A stretch of 48,726 bases of DNA from Rhodoferax sp. GTDB taxonomy: Bacteria; Pseudomonadota; Gammaproteobacteria; Burkholderiales; Burkholderiaceae_C. Shown here piece after piece: positions 1 through 9,395 of this stretch. The first letter of the stretch is position 1. Each line of letters opens with the position of its first letter. The stretch spans positions 1 to 48,726 of the forward strand of contig JANXVI010000039.1 of NCBI GenBank assembly GCA_025351745.1, written 5' to 3'. A model generated the notes under the pieces. It worked only from the letters and a program-made list of their open reading frames with translations. It made no database searches and had not been told where the DNA came from. The position numbers were made by a program, and so were the translations under genes.

Positions 1-1008
1 AAACAGGCCGGTCATGTTCGGGTCCAGCTCCACCAAGGTCACGCTTTCCACGCTGGGGTATTTCAGGATCTCACGCACGGCCATGCCGTCGCCACCGCCC
101 AGCACGGCCACCTTGCGCGGTGCGCCGAAGGCCGACATCACGGGGTGGACCAGGGCCTCGTGGTAGCGGTATTCATCGCGCTCGGCAAACTGCAGGTTGC
201 CATTCAAAAACAGCTTGTGCCCGGTGCGGCCGTTGGTGACGACGATGCGCTGGTAGGGCGATGTGGCGGCCAGCACGATGCGGTCGTGGTAGAACTTGTC
301 TTCGGCCAATGTGGTGATGTGATCGGCCACGGCAAAGCCCACGCCGAGGGCCACCACGGTTAACACACAGGCCCAGGCATGGGCACCCCAGTGGCGCAAT
401 TCATGGCGGAAGACCCATAGCGTCCAGAACGCAACTGCCGCATTCAGCAGGCCGAACAGTAGCCCGGTGCGAATCAGCCCCAACTGCGGCACCAGCAACA
501 GCGGAAAGGCCACCGACACGGCCAGCGCACCCAGGTAGTCAAAGGTCAGCACCTGCGACACCAAGTCTTTGAGCGCCACTTCGCGCTTGAGGATGCGCAT
601 GACCAGTGGAATCTCCAGCCCCACCAAAATGCCGACCACGCCGACCATGCTGTACAACAAGAAGCGGAAGGCGCCCGGCATGTAGGCGTTTGACAAGAAC
701 AGCAAGCCGGGCATGGCGCCACCTGCCAAGGCCACCATCAGCTCGATACGCAGAAAGTGCGCAGGCAATTGCCGGTCAAAAAAGCGCGACAACCACGAGC
801 CCACGCCCATGGCGAACAGATAACAACCGATAACCGTGGAGAACTGCAGGACCGAGTCGCCCAGCAGGTAAGAGGCCAACGCACCTGCGGCAAGTTCGTA
901 GACCAGACCGCATGCCGCCACGACAAAGACGCTGGCGAGCAGCGTGACTTCCAGCGGACGGGGTGTTGCGCCCCGTGTAGGCGCCTCTATCGAATCCGAC
1001 AAATGCAA
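1..1008 (-). CDS. Spermidine synthase-like (polyamine aminopropyltransferase) protein with N-terminal membrane segment; truncated at window edge
   Basis: Reverse translation gives LHLSDSIEAPTRGATPRPLEVTLLASVFVVAACGLVYELAAGALASYLLGDSVLQFSTVIGCYLFAMGVGSW near the N-terminus and PRKVAVLGGGDGMAVREILKYPSVESVTLVELDPNMTGLF at the window edge. The latter is the SpeE-type nucleotide-binding motif. Proposed TTG start directly abuts the DUF350 stop. Confidence 0.85.
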   Translation of the reverse strand, partial: MHLSDSIEAPTRGATPRPLEVTLLASVFVVAACGLVYELAAGALASYLLGDSVLQFSTVIGCYLFAMGVGSWLSRFFDRQLPAHFLRIELMVALAGGAMPGLLFLSNAYMPGAFRFLLYSMVGVVGILVGLEIPLVMRILKREVALKDLVSQVLTFDYLGALAVSVAFPLLLVPQLGLIRTGLLFGLLNAAVAFWTLWVFRHELRHWGAHAWACVLTVVALGVGFAVADHITTLAEDKFYHDRIVLAATSPYQRIVVTNGRTGHKLFLNGNLQFAERDEYRYHEALVHPVMSAFGAPRKVAVLGGGDGMAVREILKYPSVESVTLVELDPNMTGLF

Positions 1009-1227
1009 TTAATGGATAGCCGCAGCGATGATCACGCAGATGCCCAAGCTCATGGCCGCAACGACCAATGCCAGCGCAACGTTTTGTTTCTCGACAATCT
1101 CGCCCCACAAATCGTAGGGCGTGATCTTGTCGATGATGATGAAGCACAGCCAAAATATGATCACGCCCATCAGCGCGAACACCAGGGAGCTGAGCACGAC
1201 GCCCGGTTTTATCAATTCAAAGCCCAT
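1009..1227 (-). CDS. DUF350 family small membrane protein (YjfL-like)
   Basis: 72 aa, two hydrophobic segments, MGFELIKPGVVLSSLVFALMGVIIFWLCFIIIDKITPYDLW... Confidence 0.8.
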   Translation of the reverse strand: MGFELIKPGVVLSSLVFALMGVIIFWLCFIIIDKITPYDLWGEIVEKQNVALALVVAAMSLGICVIIAAAIH

Positions 1228-1257
1228 GGAATTCTCCTAATAAAAATATGGGATGCA

Positions 1258-2760
1258 TCACTTGTGACCTCCACCACCCGAAAAACCGCCATACGAACCA
1301 CCCGAACTACGCGAGCTGGAGGACGATGAACAATTCTCCACCTGCGGATCGCAACTGGAGCAACGGCTTAGCATGGAAATCAGGATAAGCGTGATAACCA
1401 GGACCACGATGATGGTGCCAATGCCTATTCCTTTTGCGGCGCTGAACGGCGTTACATCGCGTTTGAGCAGGTCCTGCTTGTCCTCCAGCTTGAAGGCTTT
1501 GGCCACCACTTCACTGTCGATCTGATCGCCACTGGACCACACCAGCTCGGTCGGACTTTGCTCCATGGACAGCAGGCGCTTGCCGTTGGCGAAGTCTTTG
1601 TTCTTGGTCGTCTGGCCGCGCTGCACCAGCCAGTAGAACTCACCACACACGTAATTGGTCTCAGCGGTGTAGCTGTATTTCAGCGTGTAGTTGGTGCCCA
1701 TGTAGCTAGCGCTGCTGGCCGCAGAGCTGGACATGGCTGGCGCACCGGTGGTGGGGCGCACCAGGCTCCAGCCTTCTTCCGAATCCACCAAAAAACTGAA
1801 ACCCCGCTTCTGGTTGTAAAGCAGGTACTCGCTCCAACCAAAGTGTTCGTCATCGCCCGGCGCCACGCCCATGCGGTGCTGGAAACCCACCACCTGCCAT
1901 TGCACACCTTGCAACTGCCCCAAACTGCCCAGCGGAATCACCGGCTGAACCGGCTCTTCTTGTATGGCGGACTTGAGCTCGCCACCAATGCCCTGGCTCA
2001 GATCGATAACGCTATTGCAACTGCCGCAGGTAATACTCTTGCTGGTGGCCAGCGTGACGGTGACCGGTGCTCCGCAGTGCGGGCAATTGAATTGGCGGCC
2101 TTTTTCTTCTTTGGTCGAATCGTCCTTTAACCCTTTGAGCGCCAGGTCGTCCAGCAACACGGCCGTGCCTTGCGACACGGCGGGCGGTGTGCCGGTGTAG
2201 TCAATGCTGATGACCTCGCCACTGGCACTGCGCAATTCGACCACATCAAAGGGCTGACCCAGTGGCGGCAGTTTGGGCAACTCGCCCTGCGCGCTGATCA
2301 GCGTTGCCGATACATTGCTGGCGACACTAAATGGGTTGCCATTGACGTTTACCTGATTGCCCACCACGTAGCGGTCGGCCGGTGGCATATTGCGCTGCTG
2401 GGTGTCGGGTTGCGTGATGACATAGGCGCCGTTGTCTTCTGCCAGCCAGCCAGACTGGCCGTCGTCGAACATCGCATTCCACTCGGCCCAAGTACCCTCC
2501 GCAGTTTTGTACTGCAGACGCCCGATCAGCGTGAAATTGCGCTTTTGGTATTTGCCACTGGCAAAGAGTTGCAGCGGACTGTGGTCGTCAAACAGTTCGG
2601 CCATTTTGCCGATGCGAGACAGCACATCGCCATTGCGCACCACCGTGCTCTGGCAAAAGCCGCAGACGGCGTGCGTGGACTGTGCGGAGCGAAACTCCAC
2701 CGGTGCACCGCACCCGGGGCAGGGCGCGGTGTATTTACGCTGTGCGGTTTCAGTGGCCAA
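1258..2760 (-). CDS. DUF4178 domain-containing protein with two zinc-ribbon motifs, a C-terminal TM and a Ser/Gly-rich tail
   Basis: 500 aa; CPGCG...CGFC and CPHCG...CGSC ribbons; IGKMAELFDDHSPLQLFASGKYQKRNFTLIGRLQYKTAEGTWAEWNAMFDDGQSGWLAEDNG is DUF4178-like; tail CSSSSSSRSSGGSYGGFSGGGGHK. Confidence 0.8.
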   Translation of the reverse strand: MATETAQRKYTAPCPGCGAPVEFRSAQSTHAVCGFCQSTVVRNGDVLSRIGKMAELFDDHSPLQLFASGKYQKRNFTLIGRLQYKTAEGTWAEWNAMFDDGQSGWLAEDNGAYVITQPDTQQRNMPPADRYVVGNQVNVNGNPFSVASNVSATLISAQGELPKLPPLGQPFDVVELRSASGEVISIDYTGTPPAVSQGTAVLLDDLALKGLKDDSTKEEKGRQFNCPHCGAPVTVTLATSKSITCGSCNSVIDLSQGIGGELKSAIQEEPVQPVIPLGSLGQLQGVQWQVVGFQHRMGVAPGDDEHFGWSEYLLYNQKRGFSFLVDSEEGWSLVRPTTGAPAMSSSAASSASYMGTNYTLKYSYTAETNYVCGEFYWLVQRGQTTKNKDFANGKRLLSMEQSPTELVWSSGDQIDSEVVAKAFKLEDKQDLLKRDVTPFSAAKGIGIGTIIVVLVITLILISMLSRCSSCDPQVENCSSSSSSRSSGGSYGGFSGGGGHK

Positions 2761-2763
2761 GGA

Positions 2764-2849
2764 GGGAGGGGCGGTAGAGGGTTATGCGCAGGAAAAGGAG
2801 GAGCCCGAAGGACGGGGGACACGAAGCAGAACGCTCTGCCGCTCCTCCC
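2764..2849. repeat. Long-hairpin dispersed repeat, copy A (family 1)
   Basis: Arms gggaggggcggtagagggttatgc / gcagaacgctctgccgctcctccc flank a loop containing aggaaaaggaggagcccgaaggacgggggacacgaa. Confidence 0.7.
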
Positions 2850-2864
2850 GGCCCCGCCCTACCG

Positions 2865-3911
2865 CTAGACCAGCTTCTTCAACAACTCGGCCTTCTTGGC
2901 GGCAAATTCGTCCTCGCTCAGAATACCCTTGGCTTTGAGTTCGCCCAGCTTCTCCAGCGTGGACAGAATGTCGTCGGGCTTGAGCGTGGCCGCCGCTTGT
3001 GCCGCAGCGGCCTGAGCGGCACCCTGGTTGTTGCCCTGGAGCCCGGCCTGCAGGTTTTGCGCCAGCACCTGGCCCAGTGCCACGCCGGCACCCAGGCCCA
3101 TGGCGTCGCCAGCAATGCCACCACCTCCACCGCCGCCCTCGGCAAATTTGGGGATGGCCTGTGCGGTCTGGTACTGCATGAACTTGCCCATGTCGTTGCC
3201 GACCATGCCCATGCCGATTTTCTGGTCCAGAATCTTTTGCAGCTCTTCGGGCAGCGAGACGCTTTGCACCGTCATGTTTTCGAGCTTCAGGCCCAGCTTG
3301 GCCATCTCGGGGTCAAGCTGGGTGCGCAGCGCCTTGGCAAACTCGATCTGGTTGGAGGCCAGGTCCAGGAACGGGATGCCGCTGGCCGCAATGGCATTGC
3401 TGATGTTTTGCAACACCAGGCCGCGCAGCTGGCCATCCAGTTCAGACACCGTGTATTCCTCACGGGTGCCGGAGATTTCGGTGTGGAACAGCTTGGGGTC
3501 GGTTACGCGAAATGCGTAGTTACCAAAGGCGCGGATGCGTACCGCGCCAAAGTCTTTGTCGCGGATGGTGATGGGCTGGGGCGTGCCCCACTTCTGGTCG
3601 ATCTGTTGGCGCGTGCTAAAGAAGTACACATCGCTCTTGAAGGGGGACTCAAACAGCTTGTCCCAGTTCTTCAAATAGGTCAGTACGGGCAGCGTTTGCG
3701 TGGTCAGCTTGTAGGTGCCGGGGCCAAACACGTCAGCGATCTTGCCTTCATTGACGAAGATGGCCATTTGCGATTCGCGCACGGTGAGCGAGCCACCGTT
3801 CTGGATTTCCATGTCGCGCATGGGAAAGCGCCATGCCAGGGTGCCGTCGCCCTCTTCGGTCCACTGGATGATGTCTATGAACTGTTTCTTGATGAAATCC
3901 ATTAGAGCCAT
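2865..3911 (-). CDS. SPFH/Band-7 family protein with C-terminal SHOCT domain
   Basis: MALMDFIKKQFIDIIQWTEEGDGTLAWRFPMRDMEIQNGGSLTVRESQMAIFVNEGKIADVFGPGTYKLTTQTLPVL...; C-terminus DDILSTLEKLGELKAKGILSEDEFAAKKAELLKKL. Start chosen at 3911 because the ORF extension to 4535 is antisense to the OYE gene. Confidence 0.85.
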   Translation of the reverse strand: MALMDFIKKQFIDIIQWTEEGDGTLAWRFPMRDMEIQNGGSLTVRESQMAIFVNEGKIADVFGPGTYKLTTQTLPVLTYLKNWDKLFESPFKSDVYFFSTRQQIDQKWGTPQPITIRDKDFGAVRIRAFGNYAFRVTDPKLFHTEISGTREEYTVSELDGQLRGLVLQNISNAIAASGIPFLDLASNQIEFAKALRTQLDPEMAKLGLKLENMTVQSVSLPEELQKILDQKIGMGMVGNDMGKFMQYQTAQAIPKFAEGGGGGGGIAGDAMGLGAGVALGQVLAQNLQAGLQGNNQGAAQAAAAQAAATLKPDDILSTLEKLGELKAKGILSEDEFAAKKAELLKKLV

Positions 3912-4014
3912 GGTGTGGGCCTCCTTCATTAGGGTTAACTGGAACCGGTCGCAATGATACACAGCAAGCGCCGCCTTGTGTCGCCTCAACAGTTGTATGG
4001 GATATGCTGGTGCG

Positions 4015-5136
4015 ATGAGCCTGCTTTTCACACCCTGCACACTATCCTCCCCACGCGGCGCCCTGCGACTTGCCAACCGCATCGTCGTCGCGCCCATGTG
4101 CCAGTACGCCGCCGACAACGGCCAGGCCACCGACTGGCACCTGATGCACTGGGGAAACCTGCTCAACAGCGGTGCCGCCCTGTTCACCATCGAAGCCACC
4201 GCCGTGGTGCCTGAGGGCCGCATTACCCCGGCCTGCCTGGGCCTGTGGGACGATTGCACCGAAGCCGCCCTGGCCAACACCTTGCAGCGCGCCCGCAAAC
4301 TGGCGCCGCCCACACCGGTATGCATACAGCTTGCCCATGCGGGCCGCAAGGCCTCCAGCGCATTACCGTGGGCTGGTGCACAACTGCTGCCCCGCGCGCA
4401 CGGTGGCTGGGAGACCTTTGGCCCGTCGGCATTGCCGCAAGTAGCCGCCGAGCCCCCGCCCACGGAAATGACCCGCGCCCATATGGAGCATGTGCGTGAT
4501 GCTTTTGTGCAGGCCGCGCAGCGCGCCGACCGCATGGGGATTGAGGCTATTGAGCTGCACGGTGCGCACGGCTATTTGATTCACGAATTTTTGTCGCCGA
4601 TTGCCAACCAGCGCATTGATGAGTACGGCGGCAGCTTTGACAACCGCATCCGCTTTCCGCTCGAAGTATTTACCGCCATGCGCAAGGTGTTCACAGGCGT
4701 GCTGGGCATACGCATTTCAGCCAGCGACTGGATAGATGGCGCGTGGGATGTTGCACAGAGCGCGGAGTTTGCGATTCGCCTCAAGGCCCTGGGCTGCGAC
4801 TTCATCCATGTGTCGTCGGGTGGGATATCGCCAGCACAGAAGATTGCACTGGGTGCGGGCTTCCAGGTACCGTTTGCACGCGACATCCGCCAGGCCAGCG
4901 GCCTGCCAACCATTGCCGTCGGCTTGATCACCGATGCGCACCAGGCCGAAGCGGTGCTGCAAGCCGGGGAAGCCGACCTGGTGGCACTGGCCCGCGCCTT
5001 CTTGTATGAGCCGCGCTGGGGCTGGCATGCAGCGGCTGCGCTGGGCGGTGAGGTGGCCGCCAAAGAAAACTATTGGCGCTGCCTCCCCCGCGAGGTGCAG
5101 GCCATATTTGGCAAGGTGGCCACTGGGGTGCGCTGA
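4015..5136 (+). CDS. NADH:flavin oxidoreductase / Old Yellow Enzyme family (YqjM/NamA-like)
   Basis: MSLLFTPCTLSSPRGALRLANRIVVAPMCQYAADNGQATDWHLMHWG; HGAHGYLIHEFLSPIANQRIDEYGGSFDNRIRFPLEV. Confidence 0.9.
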   Translation: MSLLFTPCTLSSPRGALRLANRIVVAPMCQYAADNGQATDWHLMHWGNLLNSGAALFTIEATAVVPEGRITPACLGLWDDCTEAALANTLQRARKLAPPTPVCIQLAHAGRKASSALPWAGAQLLPRAHGGWETFGPSALPQVAAEPPPTEMTRAHMEHVRDAFVQAAQRADRMGIEAIELHGAHGYLIHEFLSPIANQRIDEYGGSFDNRIRFPLEVFTAMRKVFTGVLGIRISASDWIDGAWDVAQSAEFAIRLKALGCDFIHVSSGGISPAQKIALGAGFQVPFARDIRQASGLPTIAVGLITDAHQAEAVLQAGEADLVALARAFLYEPRWGWHAAAALGGEVAAKENYWRCLPREVQAIFGKVATGVR

Positions 5137-5345
5137 TCCCTTTTCGGTGCAAGCGAATGCGCCGTCAAACAAATTGACACACTTTATATCGAAAGACTTA
5201 TCAGTACTTACCCTCGATTTGATCCACAACATGTAAACCTCTGGCTAGTATCCGACTCGCCGCTCGAAACCCGTGTGCCCAATAACCGTTGGACATGTGT
5301 ATTTCGTGCGGCATTTTCTTTTACCCAAGCAAAGGTTCTCTCTCC

Positions 5346-6092
5346 ATGAAACATCTATTCCGTCGCATCGCTCTGGTTGCGGCTATTGCATCGAGTGCCG
5401 GCGCAGTTCAGGCCGAGCTGATTGATTTCGAGCAGCCGGTCGGTGGCCCAACCGCTCCAAATGCACCGTTCCTCCTCCACGGGGATGAGTTTTTGCAGGG
5501 CAGCTACTACTTTGACGCATTCTCGAACGCTGCGGGCGCGACGGTGGCTGATCTGGTCGGGGCCATGATCAACGGCAGCGATTTGTCAGCCTGCTTTGGT
5601 GTGGTGTGCCCAACCAATAATTCCACGACCTTTTTTGGCGCGCTCAACGACGGAGTTGTGGCTTTTGGTCGAACCGATGGCCAGTCTTTCTCCGTAAATG
5701 GTTTTGACGCCAGCTTTATCGGTGCTTCGAGTTCCGCCCTGCCACCCGTCAGCGGCTTGCTGCGTTTGCAAGGTGTCACCAGCGCGGGCACGAGCTTGAG
5801 CCAGACTTTCCAATTGGCAGGACCAGATACCAGTGGCGCGCTAGGCTTTGGCCGCTACCTGACCAACGGCAGTTTTGCCTCCACTCAGTTTGCAACCGTT
5901 TACGCGTTTGGATTCGCCTGCAATACCGATGGTGCCTGCAGCGCATTTTCGTCCGACCGCGGGCAATTTGCCCTTGACAACCTCAATGTGTCTGCGGTGC
6001 CAGAAGCCGAGACCTCCGCCATGTTCGCCATGGGCTTGCTAGCCATGGGTGCCACAGTGCGACGCCGCCGTCAACAACAACCGTCTGCGTAA
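5346..6092 (+). CDS. Secreted protein with PEP-CTERM-like C-terminal sorting signal
   Basis: N-terminal signal peptide MKHLFRRIALVAAIASSAGAVQA; C-terminus VPEAETSAMFAMGLLAMGATVRRRRQQQPSA follows the PEP motif / hydrophobic helix / Arg cluster layout. Confidence 0.75.
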   Translation: MKHLFRRIALVAAIASSAGAVQAELIDFEQPVGGPTAPNAPFLLHGDEFLQGSYYFDAFSNAAGATVADLVGAMINGSDLSACFGVVCPTNNSTTFFGALNDGVVAFGRTDGQSFSVNGFDASFIGASSSALPPVSGLLRLQGVTSAGTSLSQTFQLAGPDTSGALGFGRYLTNGSFASTQFATVYAFGFACNTDGACSAFSSDRGQFALDNLNVSAVPEAETSAMFAMGLLAMGATVRRRRQQQPSA

Positions 6093-6122
6093 GCACTGCG
6101 GCCATCGACACAAGGAACATTT

Positions 6123-9100
6123 GTGACCCCTATGAAATTGCGATTTACGCCTCTGACGGCGCTGCTGCTGCTCGGAATGTCCACGTCGGCTTTCGCGCAA
6201 AGCCGTGCCACCTATATTGTGCAACTGGCTGCCGAACCTGTGGCCAGCTATACCGGCACCGTGCCCGGCTACAGCGCCACCCTGCCAGCACCCGGCACAC
6301 GCCTGAACACCCGCTCTGCAGCAGCCCTGGCCTACAGGGGCTATCTGGACGCGCAACAAACCAGTGTGACGTCACTGATTGTAGGCGCGCCCATCGTTGC
6401 CCGCTACTCCACCGTGTACAACGGTTTTGCTGCGCGCCTGACCCCTGCCGAAGTACAAGCCCTCAAATCCAGTCCCTTGGTGGTGGAGGTGTTTGCAGAC
6501 GAAGCACGCAAGCTCGAAACCATTTCCACCCCCGCATTCCTGGGCTTAAGCACGCCCGGTGGCGTGTGGTCACAAACCATTGCCGGTCTGGCCCTCAAAG
6601 GCGAGGACATCATCATTGGCGTGGTCGATGGCGGCATTTGGCCCGAAAGCCCTTCGTACGCGGACCGGGTGAACGGCGGCACACCCGTATTTGGCAGCGG
6701 CAGCCTGGCTTATGGCCCACCACCTGCGGGTTGGAGCGGCACCTGCGTGGCCGGTGAAGGCTTTACGCCTGCGACCCATTGCAACAACAAGCTTATTGGA
6801 GCCCAGTACTTCAATGCTGGCTTCCTGGCATCGGGCAACACCAAACACTGGACTGAGTTCTTCTCACCCCGCGATTCGGTCGCTGGTGCAACCGGCCACG
6901 GCGGCCACGGATCGCACACCTCATCTACCGCGGGCGGCAACAGTGGCGCGCCGGTGACCCTGGGTGGCATCAGCGTAGGTACCGCGTCGGGCATTGCACC
7001 GCGCGCCCGTATTGCAGCCTACAAGGTCTGCTACACCTATGTGAACGCCACTGCCGAAGACGGAACGGGTAGCCAAAATTCTTGCTTCACGTCTGACAGC
7101 GTTTCCGCCATTGACAAGGCCGTGGCCGATGGTGTCAACGTCATCAACTACTCCATCAGCGGTAGCCAGACCAGCGTCAACGACCCGGTCGAGCAGGCTT
7201 TTCTGCGTGCCACCAATGCTGGGGTCTTTGTTGCAGCGTCCGCCGGCAATAGCGGCCCCGCCGTTGCCGTTGCCCATGTCGGCCCCTGGTTGACAACGGT
7301 TGCCGCGTCCACCCATGACCGCGCACTGTCCGCAAATGCCACCCTGGGCAATGGCGCGGTGTACACCGGTGCGTCATTCAATGCTGTCGCATTGCCGGCC
7401 ACGCCCGCTATTCGCGCAGAAGACGCGGGTCTGCCGGGTGCAGATGCAACCCAGTTGCGACTGTGCTACCTGTCGCCCGCCGTGCTGGACCCCGCCAAGG
7501 TCGCTGGCAAGGTCGTCATTTGCACCCGAGGCACCATTGCCCGAACCGACAAGAGCGCCGCCGTCAAGGCTGCGGGCGGTGTCGGCATGGTGCTGGCGGA
7601 CAACGGTGCCGGTTTGGTGGCCGACGTGCACACCATCCCCTCCGTGCACGTTAACGCTACGGACGGCGCTGCCATCAAAGCCTATGCCCAGGCGGGCGAT
7701 GGCACGGTCGCCATTGGCACGTATTTCAATGCCGGCAAGCCCGCTCCGGTCATGGCCGGGTTCTCTTCACGCGGTCCCAACGCCGGCGACGCGAACATGC
7801 TCAAGCCCGACCTGACGGCCCCTGGCGTGGACATCATTGCCACCGTCACACCCGGCCTGACCAACGCCGAACGCGATGCCGTGGCAAACGGCACATTTGT
7901 CCCACCCGCTGATTGGTCGTCTTACCAAGGCACATCCATGTCCAGCCCCCATGTGGCCGGTCTGGCAGCACTGCTCAAGCAAGCGCACCCCACCTGGTCG
8001 CCTGCAGCCATCAAATCAGCCCTGATGACGACGACCATTCCTACGCTCAATGATGGTCTGGCCGGTGAGCAAAATGGTTTGTTGCCCTGGTCGCAGGGTG
8101 CAGGACATGTTGTTCCCGGCAAGGCCTTGGATCCGGGCCTCGTGTATGACAACGGCAAAGTAGAGTTCATTCGCTACCAGTGCAATGTCAACAAGCCTGC
8201 GGTGACACCTGCGTCAGACTGCATCACCTACGGAACGCTCGACCAGACCTACAACTTCAACCTGCCCAGCATCACAGTCGGCGCAGTCGTTGGCAACACG
8301 GTCGTCACCCGCAAGGTGACCAATGTGGGCGCGGGCGCTGCCACGTATTCGGCCACCGCTTCAGTGCCCGGATTTACCACCGTGGTGACCCCCTCCAGCC
8401 TGACCCTGGCGCCAGGTGAAACCAAGAGTTTCACGGTAACACTGACTGGAGCGGGTGTGGCCGACGGCCAATGGGCCTACGGCTCGCTGGTCTGGAGCGA
8501 TGGTACGCACGTGGTCCGCAGCCCCGTGACGGCACGCACTGGCAAGACCATTCAGGCTCCGGCAGGCATCACCGCTACCACGGTGTCCGGCAACCGCCTG
8601 ATCACGTTGACGACCAATTTCAATGGCCGCATCACCGCGAATAAGGGTGGAATGAAGCCCGTCACCGTGGGTTCGGTGGCCAGCCTTGCACCGGGTGCTC
8701 CGTCCGCAGCAACCTTGAAGGCTGCCTGTGTTGCGGGTGTCGACACCGCGTCCATCAAGGTCTATCCGTTTGTCCTGCCGGTTGGCACCATCGTGGCTCG
8801 GTTCGAGACACGTGACGCCGATGTCGGAACAGTGGGTGATGACAACGACCTGATCATCGTGTCGCCGTCGGGTGCGTCGGTGTATTCGGGCAACGATGGA
8901 TCCAACGAGGCTGTCCAAGTAGTCAGCCCCACACCGGGAACCTACAGGGTTTGCGTGGCCGCGTATGGTGGCGCAGCGGCCATGACGCACAAACTGTCAA
9001 GCTGGGTAGTCACCGCTGCGGATGCGTCGAGCAGCTTCAATGTGTTTTTACCGAGCACCGTATACGCCGGTAGCACCGCAACTGCTGGCTTGATGTGGTC

Positions 9101-9257
9101 GGGCTTGGCCACGGGTGGCCGCTATATTGGCGGCGTGGAGTTCAAGGATGCGGGTGGCGGGGTACAAGCGGCAACCGTATTGCGCGTGGACACCACCGGA
9201 GCCGCACCGTTGGCCTTTACCGAGCGGGCCGTGTCGACCAAGAAACTGGGGCGCTAA
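6123..9257 (+). CDS. Secreted S8 family subtilisin-like serine peptidase with inserted PA-like domain and C-terminal Fn3-like region
   Basis: Signal peptide; IIIGVVDGGIWPE (Asp), GHGGHGSHTSSTAGG (His), SYQGTSMSSPHVAGLAALLKQ (Ser). GTG at 6123 or ATG at 6132. Confidence 0.93.
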   Translation: MTPMKLRFTPLTALLLLGMSTSAFAQSRATYIVQLAAEPVASYTGTVPGYSATLPAPGTRLNTRSAAALAYRGYLDAQQTSVTSLIVGAPIVARYSTVYNGFAARLTPAEVQALKSSPLVVEVFADEARKLETISTPAFLGLSTPGGVWSQTIAGLALKGEDIIIGVVDGGIWPESPSYADRVNGGTPVFGSGSLAYGPPPAGWSGTCVAGEGFTPATHCNNKLIGAQYFNAGFLASGNTKHWTEFFSPRDSVAGATGHGGHGSHTSSTAGGNSGAPVTLGGISVGTASGIAPRARIAAYKVCYTYVNATAEDGTGSQNSCFTSDSVSAIDKAVADGVNVINYSISGSQTSVNDPVEQAFLRATNAGVFVAASAGNSGPAVAVAHVGPWLTTVAASTHDRALSANATLGNGAVYTGASFNAVALPATPAIRAEDAGLPGADATQLRLCYLSPAVLDPAKVAGKVVICTRGTIARTDKSAAVKAAGGVGMVLADNGAGLVADVHTIPSVHVNATDGAAIKAYAQAGDGTVAIGTYFNAGKPAPVMAGFSSRGPNAGDANMLKPDLTAPGVDIIATVTPGLTNAERDAVANGTFVPPADWSSYQGTSMSSPHVAGLAALLKQAHPTWSPAAIKSALMTTTIPTLNDGLAGEQNGLLPWSQGAGHVVPGKALDPGLVYDNGKVEFIRYQCNVNKPAVTPASDCITYGTLDQTYNFNLPSITVGAVVGNTVVTRKVTNVGAGAATYSATASVPGFTTVVTPSSLTLAPGETKSFTVTLTGAGVADGQWAYGSLVWSDGTHVVRSPVTARTGKTIQAPAGITATTVSGNRLITLTTNFNGRITANKGGMKPVTVGSVASLAPGAPSAATLKAACVAGVDTASIKVYPFVLPVGTIVARFETRDADVGTVGDDNDLIIVSPSGASVYSGNDGSNEAVQVVSPTPGTYRVCVAAYGGAAAMTHKLSSWVVTAADASSSFNVFLPSTVYAGSTATAGLMWSGLATGGRYIGGVEFKDAGGGVQAATVLRVDTTGAAPLAFTERAVSTKKLGR

Positions 9258-9316
9258 GCCAATGTTCTGATCGAAGCGGGGCTCCACGCAGTTGGGGTCC
9301 CGTGGATCACACCCGC

Positions 9317-9349
9317 AAGGGCTGCAGACGCAAGTTTGCAGCCCTTTTT
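9317..9349 (+). terminator. Rho-independent terminator downstream of the subtilase gene
   Basis: aagggctgca-gacgcaagtt-tgcagccc followed by ttttt. Confidence 0.75.
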
Positions 9350-9395
9350 CTATTGCGCAGTTGTGAGAGAAGGGGCAAACAAGAACCGTCGACCG

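Noticed and set aside
1698-1722. gtagctagcgctgctggcc in the DUF4178 gene resembling part of the CTAT...AGC repeat family
   Set aside because: Match is short and lies in a Ser/Ala-rich coding stretch; lacks the CTAT-AAAT core.
3912-4535. N-terminal extension of the SPFH ORF
   Set aside because: Would run antisense through the OYE gene; SPFH homology starts at MALMDFIKKQF (3911).
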